Shown piece by piece: positions 18,365 to 26,036 of a DNA stretch of 41,097 bases; within the stretch, counting starts at the first letter, position 1, and the number at the start of each line of letters is the position of its first letter. The notes beneath the pieces are model-generated. The model saw only the letters and a list, made by a program, of their open reading frames with translations, did no database searches and was not told where the DNA came from. A program made the position numbers and the translations under genes. Where the stretch lies: positions 1 to 41,097 of the forward strand of contig NZ_JAMWYS010000059.1 of NCBI RefSeq assembly GCF_023914155.1, read 5' to 3'. Origin of the DNA: Solitalea agri (GTDB lineage Bacteria; Bacteroidota; Bacteroidia; Sphingobacteriales; Sphingobacteriaceae).

Positions 18365-19138
18365 CTATTTATCCTCAGTTTGAAAAATCAATTGCATGAG
18401 TGCGTACAATTCGGGGTGATTTTGTTGGAAACGTTGAGGTTGTTCGAAGAAGTACTCTGCTGCAACAGCAAAAAACTCTGCGTCATTGGTTGCACCATAA
18501 GGATCAATATCCGATTGTCCCTTTTTTATATCCCTTATTCCTTCATGTATCAACTTTAACCATGGAATAGTGTATTGATGAGCAAGCAGGTTTTCAGGGA
18601 TCCCATCCGTTTCACCATCTGATTTATCTAACAAATGAACAAACTCATGGATACCGGTATTTGATTTATCTGCATTATTTCTGAAACCTTGTCGCAAAGC
18701 TCTTTGTGAAAGAATCATTTGCCCGTTCATAAAACCGGTACCAACCATTCCAGCTATATTTCGCTTATCACTATCATATTGAAAGGATTCATTAAACGTA
18801 TCGGGATACAAAAGTACATTGCTCAGGTTTTTATACGTCCAGCTATCAAAATAAAAAACCGGAATTACAGCACTCGCCGCTACCAATACCCTATCTTCAT
18901 CTGTGATATTCAGTCCTACTCCTTCTATAGTCACCTCTGACAAAAACTGATTTACCTTTTCCTCAAATTGTTGCTTTTGATGAATTGATAATCGCTGATA
19001 AAACATCACTTCTTGTTCGAGAATTGTGGCTAAATTTGCAATAGAAGTTCTTACTGATGTTTTTTTATTCAAACCGAGGTAATTGCGTATAAGCCAAACC
19101 AAAACCGCAATCCCCAATAACCCTATAATTAGTTTCAT
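18365..19138 (-). CDS. MtfA-like zinc metallopeptidase (M90 family)
   Basis: 257 aa. One hydrophobic N-terminal segment (residues 3-17) probably anchors it in the membrane. The zinc-binding motif is HEFVH (H164, E165, H168), followed by LLDKSDGETDG and, further on, DAEFFAVAAEYFFEQP, which supplies the downstream acidic residue pattern of the MtfA/M90 family. E. coli MtfA is a soluble aminopeptidase that interacts with the sugar repressor Mlc; there is no sign of an Mlc partner here and the anchored form is different, so that role should not be transferred. It is transcribed alone, convergent with the unknown gene at 17704. Confidence 0.9.
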   Translation of the reverse strand: MKLIIGLLGIAVLVWLIRNYLGLNKKTSVRTSIANLATILEQEVMFYQRLSIHQKQQFEEKVNQFLSEVTIEGVGLNITDEDRVLVAASAVIPVFYFDSWTYKNLSNVLLYPDTFNESFQYDSDKRNIAGMVGTGFMNGQMILSQRALRQGFRNNADKSNTGIHEFVHLLDKSDGETDGIPENLLAHQYTIPWLKLIHEGIRDIKKGQSDIDPYGATNDAEFFAVAAEYFFEQPQRFQQNHPELYALMQLIFQTEDK

Positions 19139-19245
19139 TTTTATTAAAAGCTAAAACTCGATTTCGTTTCAATTAACCAACATTCTTTACTCGCAATTGT
19201 TGCCAGTAAAAATGCTGAATATACCATTAATCAATTATGTGAAAG

Positions 19246-19464
19246 ATGAGAACAACAGGATTAACCTTGCTAACCATTGGCATTGCCATTTTAGCATTTA
19301 GCGCTTTCAGTATGATTTTTAAGGAAAAGGATTTTAAAATTGGAAGGGTTGAATTTGATGACCCCAACTATAAAGAAATTAGCTGGGTACCCGTGCTTGG
19401 AGGCCTTTTATTTGTCACAGGTAGTGTAGTATCAATTGTTTACAGAAAACAGGAAAAGATATAA
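19246..19464 (+). CDS. Small two-helix membrane protein (DUF3185-like)
   Basis: 72 aa. Two hydrophobic segments (about residues 4-25 and 46-65) flank a charged loop containing FKIGRVEFDDPNYKEISW. The arrangement resembles the small DUF3185 membrane proteins, but the similarity is only architectural and I am not sure of the family. The ATG at 19246 follows GAAAG and is a reasonable start. It is divergent from the MtfA-like gene and about 130 bases upstream of the AsmA gene. Confidence 0.65.
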   Translation: MRTTGLTLLTIGIAILAFSAFSMIFKEKDFKIGRVEFDDPNYKEISWVPVLGGLLFVTGSVVSIVYRKQEKI

Positions 19465-19594
19465 TTAGATTTAGGAAAAAGCATATCTTAAAATATCACT
19501 TATTTATTGCTAAAATTTTATAACCCTAGTCGTTTTTATTCGTTTAAGTACTAAACAGTACTAATCAAATCATACTCAAACCATATTACCAAAC

Positions 19595-22207
19595 ATGTTA
19601 AAAAAAATACTTATTACGTGTGCCATTGTAATTACGGTATTACTGGCAGCAGCCATTGCTGTGCCCTATTTTTTCAAAGATAGCATCGTCGCTAAAGTAA
19701 AAACATCGATCAACGAAAATGTTAACGCTAAAGTTGATTTTAAAGACTTCGATCTAACTTTGATTAGTTCCTTCCCTAATTTAGGTTTACAATTAAATAA
19801 CCTTACCGTGATTGGAGTTGACAGTTTTGCTACCGACACGCTGGCTAACATTGAGCAACTCCAAATTGATGTTAACCTAATGAGTGTAATTAAGGGTGAA
19901 ACTTTTGATATCCGTTCAGTTTCATTGGATAAGCCTTCGATTTATGCAAAAGTGCTCAAAAGCGGGAAAGCCAACTGGGACATTGCTAAACCGGGACCAG
20001 CAGAACCTACCCCATCACAGCCTACTACTTTTAAAGCTGCTTTAAAGAAATATAGTATCAATGAAGGTAAAGTAATCTACGACGATGCTTCTTTAGGGTT
20101 TTTCATGGAACTTGACAACCTTAATCACAGCGGCAAAGGTGATTTCACCCAGGATCTGTTCGTACTTGAAACCGAATCGTCTATTGAAAAATTAACGGTT
20201 AAATACGGAGGTATTCCTTATTTGAATAAAGTAAACCTCGATGCAAAACTTCCTATTGAGATGGACATGAAGCAAATGAAGTTTACCTTAAAAGAAAATG
20301 AAATTAAGTTAAACGAGCTGCTACTTTCGTTTGTGGGTAGTTTAGCCATGCCGGCAAACGGCGATATGGTAATCGACTTTAAATTCGATGCTCAGAAATC
20401 AGATTTAAAACATTTCCTTTCATTAATTCCGGCCATTTACGCAGCTAATTTCAAAGATCTTCAGGCTTCGGGTAAATTTGCCATGGATGGTTTTACCAAA
20501 GGTATTTATAACGAAAAATCATTACCAGCATTTAATCTTAACCTATTGGTTGAAAACGGTAAGATTAAATATCCTTCATTACCTTCTGCAATCAACAATA
20601 TCCAGGTTAAAACCACTATCAATAACCCTGATGGAGTGATTGACCATACCGAAATTAAAGTCCCAGCTTTCCATATGGAATTTGGTAGCGCTCCAATTGA
20701 CGGACAGTTGTTAGTTCAAAATCCTGTTTCTGACCCATACATTGATATGGCAATGAAAGGTAAATTGGATTTAAAACAACTGACTACCATTTTCCCGATG
20801 AAAGACATGCAATTAAGCGGTGTTTTAGATGCGGATTTAAAAGCCAATGGTCGTAAATCGTCAATTGACAAAGGCCAATATGAAAACTTTAAAGCAAGCG
20901 GACAAATGGCTTTAACGGCGTTTAACTACTCGGGTGCCAATGTTCCAAAACCGGTAAGCATTCCTTCAGCCAGCATGACCTTCAATCCTAAAAACATTAC
21001 CTTAAGCAATTTATCGGCTAAAGTTGGTGCGAGTGATTTTCAGGCAAATGGAACAGTGAATAATTACATGGCCTATGTATTCAAGAAAGATCAGCCTTTA
21101 CAAGGAACTTTCAATGTAACATCAAGCCTGATCAATGTTAATGAATTGATGGGTCCGGCAGCAGTTGAAACAAAAAATGATACTACTAAGCTGAGTGTTG
21201 TTGAAGTTCCTGGAAATATCGATTTCACCATGACAGCTAAAGTTGCCCGTGTGCTATATGATAACATGGACATACAAAATGCACGTGGTGCGATGATCGT
21301 TAAAGACAAAACGATTTTCTTCAAGGATATGTCGCTGAACATGCTGGACGGTTCGGTAACCATGAACGGTTCTTATGCAACCACCGATGCTAAAAAACCA
21401 AAAGTGGATATTGCTTTCGGAATTGATAAAATGAACATTCAAAAGGCCTTTGCAACGTTTAACACCGTTAAAATGCTGGCGCCGATTGCTAAATACACCA
21501 ACGGTTCATTCTCAACTAACCTTAAATTCAATACGGATTTAAATCAGAACATGATGCCGGTTTATTCTTCGATCAATGCCGAAGGTATGACCAATATTAT
21601 TCAGGCGATTGTTGAAGGCTTTGAACCGATGAATAAGCTTTCGATGGCTTTAAACACTGATAAGTTCAAGAAACTCGAAGTAAATAACCTGTTAGCCAAA
21701 TTCCGAATTGAAGACGGCCGTTTAAAAGTTTCTCCTTTTGATATTAAGAAAGGCGATTTCCTGATGAATGTTCAGGGTTCAAACGGTATTGATCAATCAA
21801 TGGATTACAAATTGGCATTAAATGTTCCTCGCAGTATGCTAGGCTCTCAGGCCAATGCAACTGTTAATTCATTGGTTTCACAGTTCAATAGTAAAACCGG
21901 AACGAATGTTTCTGTAGGCGAAACCGTTAAGGTAAATGCCATATTAGGCGGAAGTATTACCAAGCCAACTGTTAAACTACAGTTAGCAGGAGGTAGCGAT
22001 GGCAAATCAGCTGCTCAAACTGTTTTAGCGCAGGCAATTGATCAAAAGAAAGCCGAAGCTGAAACTAAGGTAAAAGAAGAAGTGACTAAATTGAAAGAGC
22101 AAGCTACAGAGCAAGCCAAACAAAAGGTAGATACCGTTAAAAAACAAGCTACCGAAAAAGTAAAATCAGAAATTAAAAATAAACTTAAAGGCTTCTTTGG
22201 AAGTTAA
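19595..22207 (+). CDS. AsmA-family protein
   Basis: 870 aa. An N-terminal membrane anchor (residues about 4-26) precedes the AsmA N-terminal region (KDFDLTLISSFPNLGLQLNNLTVIG), and repeated beta strands run through the middle. The AsmA-type C-terminal core is near residues 600-790 (MKMLAPIAKYTNGSFSTNLKF-like segments). Family members are long beta-groove proteins that help carry phospholipids between the membranes. The last about 65 residues are a highly charged amphipathic helix rich in Lys, Glu and Gln, an unusually long tail. It is monocistronic with a strong terminator downstream. Confidence 0.92.
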   Translation: MLKKILITCAIVITVLLAAAIAVPYFFKDSIVAKVKTSINENVNAKVDFKDFDLTLISSFPNLGLQLNNLTVIGVDSFATDTLANIEQLQIDVNLMSVIKGETFDIRSVSLDKPSIYAKVLKSGKANWDIAKPGPAEPTPSQPTTFKAALKKYSINEGKVIYDDASLGFFMELDNLNHSGKGDFTQDLFVLETESSIEKLTVKYGGIPYLNKVNLDAKLPIEMDMKQMKFTLKENEIKLNELLLSFVGSLAMPANGDMVIDFKFDAQKSDLKHFLSLIPAIYAANFKDLQASGKFAMDGFTKGIYNEKSLPAFNLNLLVENGKIKYPSLPSAINNIQVKTTINNPDGVIDHTEIKVPAFHMEFGSAPIDGQLLVQNPVSDPYIDMAMKGKLDLKQLTTIFPMKDMQLSGVLDADLKANGRKSSIDKGQYENFKASGQMALTAFNYSGANVPKPVSIPSASMTFNPKNITLSNLSAKVGASDFQANGTVNNYMAYVFKKDQPLQGTFNVTSSLINVNELMGPAAVETKNDTTKLSVVEVPGNIDFTMTAKVARVLYDNMDIQNARGAMIVKDKTIFFKDMSLNMLDGSVTMNGSYATTDAKKPKVDIAFGIDKMNIQKAFATFNTVKMLAPIAKYTNGSFSTNLKFNTDLNQNMMPVYSSINAEGMTNIIQAIVEGFEPMNKLSMALNTDKFKKLEVNNLLAKFRIEDGRLKVSPFDIKKGDFLMNVQGSNGIDQSMDYKLALNVPRSMLGSQANATVNSLVSQFNSKTGTNVSVGETVKVNAILGGSITKPTVKLQLAGGSDGKSAAQTVLAQAIDQKKAEAETKVKEEVTKLKEQATEQAKQKVDTVKKQATEKVKSEIKNKLKGFFGS

Positions 22208-22232
22208 TAGAAACGAACCTTTTCTTTTAAAG

Positions 22233-22260
22233 ACCATCAGTTAATCTGATGGTTTTTTTT
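22233..22260 (+). terminator. Terminator after AsmA gene
   Basis: ACCATCAG (22233-22240), loop TTAAT, CTGATGGT (22246-22253), then an unbroken T run to 22260. It lies 25 bases after the stop: a canonical rho-independent terminator. Confidence 0.92.
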
Positions 22261-22362
22261 ATGCACTTAACCTTCAGTACTTCAAAATAATACTTCAAAA
22301 CATTTAAAATTATTTTATTTTAACATTTTAAATATTGCTTATTTTTTAAAAAGACAATTGCA

Positions 22363-23532
22363 ATGACAATAAAAAGCATCCGCTTAGCTTCTATTGATGT
22401 CCTTCGTGCATTGACCATGTTCCTGATGATTTTTGTAAATGACCTTTGGACTTTAATCGGCATCCCAAAATGGCTCGAACATGTTGACGTAAACACAGAT
22501 GGAATGGGCTTGGCTGACACCGTTTTCCCTGCATTTTTGTTCATTGTTGGTTTATCAATTCCCTTTGCAGTTGAAAACCGATTAAAAAAAGGCGATTCAA
22601 CTTTTGAAATTCTAAAGCATATAGCTATTCGCTCTTTGGCATTATTGATTATTGGTTTCTTTCATGTTAACCTCGAAACTTATAATCCGGAGGCAATTCT
22701 TTCAAAACCTATATGGGAAATACTGATCACCATTGCTTTCTTCCTGATCTGGCTGGCCTATCCAAAAGATTTCGATAAGCGCAAAAAAACTTTATTACAA
22801 GGAACCGGAATTTTAATGCTGATTATTCTGGCTGCGATTTATAAAGGAGGAGACGCTGCACATCCAAGCTGGATGACACACCAATGGTGGGGAATTTTGG
22901 GTTTGATTGGCTGGGCGTACCTTTTATGCAGTTCTATTCATGTTCTTTGTAAGGGAAACGTTGTTGCGGTAATTATCAGCTTAATTGCTTTAATAGCCAT
23001 CAATTCGGCCTTTCATTTAAACTATATACCTAAAAATCTACATTTCTGGCTCATGGGCGATGGCTCAAACGCTACCCTGGTAATGGGAGGTATTCTGGCT
23101 GGACTTATCTATAAAAAGAATAGCGATAAAAATAGCAGTCTTTGGTTGCTTTTAGGCGGTTTTGCCCTTGTAATGTTTATCTACGGTTTTAGCACACGTC
23201 CGCTTTGGGGGATTTCTAAATTGCGCAGCACTCCATCATGGACCACTATCTGTTCGGGTATTACACTTATTGCTTTCATGCTTTTAATTTGGCTGGTTGA
23301 TATAAAGGGTAAAGAAAACTGGTTCAATAGTTTAAAACCCGCAGGAACCGCTACTTTAACAGCTTATTTGTTGCCCTACATTCATTACCCTATTTTCACT
23401 CTTATTGGTTGGCAATTACCTGAAATACTAAGAACCGGAGGAATCGGGATTATTAAATGTTTACTGTATTCACTCATTATTATTTTGATTACCGGTTGGT
23501 TAGAGAAAAGGAAGATTAAGTTGAAATTGTAG
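22363..23532 (+). CDS. HGSNAT-like membrane acyltransferase family protein (DUF5009/DUF1624)
   Basis: 389 aa with about 10 membrane segments. The N terminus RLASIDVLRALTMFLMIFVND and then ADTVFPAFLFIVGLSIPFAV is the signature of the heparan-alpha-glucosaminide N-acetyltransferase/DUF5009 group; the family histidine-type position cannot be confirmed without an alignment. Family members are thought to move acyl groups from cytosolic acetyl-CoA to sugars on the outer face of the membrane; the substrate here is unknown. It starts about 100 bases after the AsmA terminator and is followed by the DUF3592-like gene 25 bases later, so those two may be cotranscribed. Confidence 0.87.
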   Translation: MTIKSIRLASIDVLRALTMFLMIFVNDLWTLIGIPKWLEHVDVNTDGMGLADTVFPAFLFIVGLSIPFAVENRLKKGDSTFEILKHIAIRSLALLIIGFFHVNLETYNPEAILSKPIWEILITIAFFLIWLAYPKDFDKRKKTLLQGTGILMLIILAAIYKGGDAAHPSWMTHQWWGILGLIGWAYLLCSSIHVLCKGNVVAVIISLIALIAINSAFHLNYIPKNLHFWLMGDGSNATLVMGGILAGLIYKKNSDKNSSLWLLLGGFALVMFIYGFSTRPLWGISKLRSTPSWTTICSGITLIAFMLLIWLVDIKGKENWFNSLKPAGTATLTAYLLPYIHYPIFTLIGWQLPEILRTGGIGIIKCLLYSLIIILITGWLEKRKIKLKL

Positions 23533-23557
23533 GATTATAGTCTATTATAAAAGAAAA

Positions 23558-24001
23558 TTGAACGCGGAAGACACATACCTTAAGGTTTTTACAGGAAGAG
23601 GCTTTTTAATAATAGGTATCATTTTCATATTATTTGGCTTGTACGAATTGACTAATAACTCCTATTTAGTTTTCTATGGAAAAAAAACAAATGCGGTTAT
23701 TGATAGCATGTATGTTAATGACTCAGATAGTGGAGATAAAAAAATTGTTATTATTAAATTTAACGATAGTAACCATGAACCAAATACAGTAGAATATATG
23801 CTGCCCTATGATGGCTATAATTTAAACAGAAGTGATTCATTAGTTATTTATTATGCCAAAAAAAATCCTCAAAACTATGTTATCGACTCCCCGTTTAACA
23901 AAGTGTGTATAGGTTTAATAGAGATAGGAATAGGATTGTCAGCGTCGCTTTTGGGGATATGGATGACTAAAAATCCAGATTTATTTGAATTAGGAGACTA
24001 A
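23558..24001 (+). CDS. DUF3592-like membrane protein (TTG start)
   Basis: 147 aa. Two hydrophobic segments (about residues 15-35 and 112-135) bracket a soluble beta-rich domain of about 75 residues (KKTNAVIDSMYV, KKIVIIKFND, DSLVIYYAKKNPQNYVID). This is the layout of DUF3592 proteins. The start is TTG at 23558, with AAGAAAA just before it; no in-frame ATG precedes the first membrane helix, so a non-ATG start is likely. It follows the acyltransferase gene by 25 bases and probably shares its transcript. Function unknown. Confidence 0.75.
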   Translation: MNAEDTYLKVFTGRGFLIIGIIFILFGLYELTNNSYLVFYGKKTNAVIDSMYVNDSDSGDKKIVIIKFNDSNHEPNTVEYMLPYDGYNLNRSDSLVIYYAKKNPQNYVIDSPFNKVCIGLIEIGIGLSASLLGIWMTKNPDLFELGD

Positions 24002-24008
24002 GCTTTAA

Positions 24009-24078
24009 CAGATAGAAAAATTGCTTCATCAGATAGCAAAATTCCTTCAACAGATAGCAATTATGCTTAACAGAGATG
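24009..24078. repeat. 21-base tandem repeats
   Basis: CAGATAG recurs at 24009, 24030 and 24051, with a degenerate CAGAGAT at 24071: periods of 21, 21 and 20. On the minus strand the unit reads about TTGCTATCTGWTGAAGSAATT, whose ends TTGCT/AGCAA are themselves complementary. The period equals seven codons, and one minus-strand frame reads through as CYLLKEF-CYLMKQF-FYLLKLS, but no protein domain is evident. Confidence 0.7.
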
Positions 24079-24607
24079 AAAAAGTCCTTTCTCCGAAAGG
24101 AACATGTCATTGATAGAAAGGACCTTTTCAACCCGATGAAGCAATGTTCCTTAAACAAATAAGCACAACCGCTAACTCAAAGGGAAACTGCTCCAATTGT
24201 TCCGCAATTATGCTTTACAACAATGAAAATGGCTATTCTTCACAAGCAAAAATCCCTTGTATTCATTCAAATTAGATGAAGCAATCTGATGTACATATTA
24301 TTTCTATATTAACCACCAAAACGTTCTACTGTTATCATTCATGTTTTAAGCTGTGGAATCGCTCTGCTTCAGTTTACAAGCTTCTTACCATTATTACTCA
24401 TAAAATTCACCTTAATGCCGATCGAAAGAATAGCTTTTTTCAACCAATATTGTAACGTTTAGAATACAAACAAAAGCATAAAACGCAACAAAATACTAAT
24501 ACACAACACTTTATCAATAAAACAATTTAACCCTACTCATTTTCTTCCATTTTTCATCTTCTTATCATACAACCTTCTTTTATTTGAATCGTCATAGTAT
24601 TAGAAAC

Positions 24608-24622
24608 ACCGCCCAAAGCGGT
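24608..24622 (+). promoter_or_regulatory. Leader hairpin and strong ribosome binding site of DUF6600 gene
   Basis: ACCGC (24608-24612) and GCGGT (24618-24622) form a small hairpin in the 5' leader. It is followed by GAAAGGA (24631-24637), five bases before the ATG. A Shine-Dalgarno this good is uncommon in this window and suggests efficient translation. Confidence 0.5.
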
Positions 24623-24642
24623 TATAAAAAGAAAGGATCAAT

Positions 24643-25911
24643 ATGAAAACTATAAAATTTACATTGGTAGCTGCATTAGTAACGTTAGGCTTGTCCTTTT
24701 GTATGGGTATTAGCAATGCATCAGCGCAAGGTTACGGTGGACAGCAATATGATGAGGATGATCGTGATGTAAGCTACCAAACTTTTTATGATGAATTAAG
24801 TCCTTACGGCGATTGGATTTACGACAACCAGTATGGCTACGTTTGGCGTCCGGATATGGGTCCTGATTTTATGCCTTATCGTTCGGGTGGTCACTGGGTT
24901 TCGAGTGAAATTGGCTGGACCTGGGCGTCGGATTATAGTTGGGGATGGGCACCTTTCCATTACGGACGTTGGAAATTTGATACTTATTTAGGTTGGTATT
25001 GGATTCCTGGTTACGAATGGGCTCCTGCCTGGGTAGTTTGGAGTTCAAACAGTGATTACTACGGATGGGCACCTATGGCTCCGGGATGGAACATTAATGT
25101 TTCAATAAATATCGGAAGCATTCCAAGCAACTATTGGGTATTTGCTCCACCACGTTATATTTCAAGCGTTCGCTTATTTGCTTACTGTGCGCCTGTTTAC
25201 AGCAACATTACCATTGTTAGAAATGTAACCGTGGTTAACAATTACAGTTATTATAACCGCACCCGCTACACTTGCGGCCCACGAGTACACGAGTACAATA
25301 GTCGTCCCGGCTGCTATACTCGTCCGGTTCCTGTTCGCGAATGTCACGAGCCGCGTAGCACCAGATGCGATAATCAAAACGTTTACGTATACCGTCCACG
25401 AATTGTTAATCGTCCAAGCTGTCGTCCTGCAGATATAAGAGGTAAAGAATATTTCGCAAATAGAGAAACACAACCACGTAGCCGTAACGATTACCCTGGA
25501 AATAGCCGACCAAAATATGGCTACGATAACAACCGTAGCAATGATTCATATAGAACTGATAACCGTTTCGAAAACAGTCGTCAACGCACAGAGGCTCCAC
25601 AACAGGAAAATCGCAGAAATGACAACTGGACGAATCAGCAACCTGATAGTCGTAGAAACGATAGCAGACCGAATCAACAACGTGATTATAATCAGCAAGG
25701 CCAGCAAAAAACTGAACGATATGCTCAACAGCAACCACAACAACAAGAGCGTCGTTCTCAACCTGAATATCGTCAGGTTTCACAATCACAAGAACGACAT
25801 AGCAGAGAAAGCAGCAGCTCTCAAAGTCCTGAAAGATCGAGCAGAGGTCAGCAACAACGTTCAGAACGCAACGAATCTCATAGTGAAGGCAGGCCTAGAG
25901 GAAGAAATTAG
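24643..25911 (+). CDS. DUF6600 exported protein with Arg/Gln/Ser-rich tail
   Basis: 422 aa. Signal peptide at residues 1 to about 29 (ending NASAQ). Residues about 45-170 carry the tryptophan/tyrosine-rich DUF6600 repeats: LSPYGDWIYDNQYGYVWRP, GHWVSSEIGWTWASDY, and WGWAPFHYGRW. From about residue 210 a Cys-containing segment (six or more Cys between 183 and 265) leads into a long low-complexity tail rich in Arg, Gln, Asn and Ser (about 275-422), likely disordered. It is probably secreted or periplasmic; the role is unknown. It ends just before a strong terminator. Confidence 0.88.
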   Translation: MKTIKFTLVAALVTLGLSFCMGISNASAQGYGGQQYDEDDRDVSYQTFYDELSPYGDWIYDNQYGYVWRPDMGPDFMPYRSGGHWVSSEIGWTWASDYSWGWAPFHYGRWKFDTYLGWYWIPGYEWAPAWVVWSSNSDYYGWAPMAPGWNINVSINIGSIPSNYWVFAPPRYISSVRLFAYCAPVYSNITIVRNVTVVNNYSYYNRTRYTCGPRVHEYNSRPGCYTRPVPVRECHEPRSTRCDNQNVYVYRPRIVNRPSCRPADIRGKEYFANRETQPRSRNDYPGNSRPKYGYDNNRSNDSYRTDNRFENSRQRTEAPQQENRRNDNWTNQQPDSRRNDSRPNQQRDYNQQGQQKTERYAQQQPQQQERRSQPEYRQVSQSQERHSRESSSSQSPERSSRGQQQRSERNESHSEGRPRGRN

Positions 25912-25942
25912 TGTTTGATCGACACCAAGTTTAGTTTGTAAT

Positions 25943-25972
25943 GGCCCGGACAATCAGGTTCGGGCCTTTTTT
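25943..25972 (+). terminator. Terminator after DUF6600 gene
   Basis: GGCCCGGAC (25943-25951) pairs with GTTCGGGCC (25958-25966), including one G-T pair, followed by TTTTTT (25967-25972). It lies 31 bases after the stop. It covers the longest-frame start of the next gene (ATG at 25941), which rules that start out. Confidence 0.92.
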
Positions 25973-26036
25973 ATACCTACTTATAAATTGCCCCCACAGA
26001 TTAGTATCTTTAAACCTAGCGTTCCAACATCGGCAG

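Larger units (their letters stand above)
24002..24642. other. Long non-coding region with 21-base repeats and hairpins
   Basis: No gene is supported in these 641 bases. The first 150 bases hold 21-base repeats (from 24009) and competing inverted repeats (24078-24152). The word GATGAAGCAAT recurs at 24135 and 24275, and its complement TTGCTTCATC lies at 24021. From about 24300 to 24600 the sequence is AT-rich with no clear structure. The last 40 bases are the 5' leader of the DUF6600 gene. Confidence 0.65.

Noticed and set aside
24009-24078. CRISPR array at the 21-base repeats
   Set aside because: Repeats are contiguous and degenerate with no unique spacers.
23967-24158. 63-aa minus-strand frame through the 21-base repeats
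   Set aside because: The open frame is explained by the 21-base period; Cys/Phe/Leu-rich peptide without known domain, overlapping the end of the DUF3592-like gene. Kept only as a repeat observation.
25406-25918. Long frames on both strands within the DUF6600 tail
   Set aside because: They are side effects of the low-complexity CAA/CGT/AGC-rich coding sequence; the plus-strand +1 frame and minus-strand frames have no start signals or family match.
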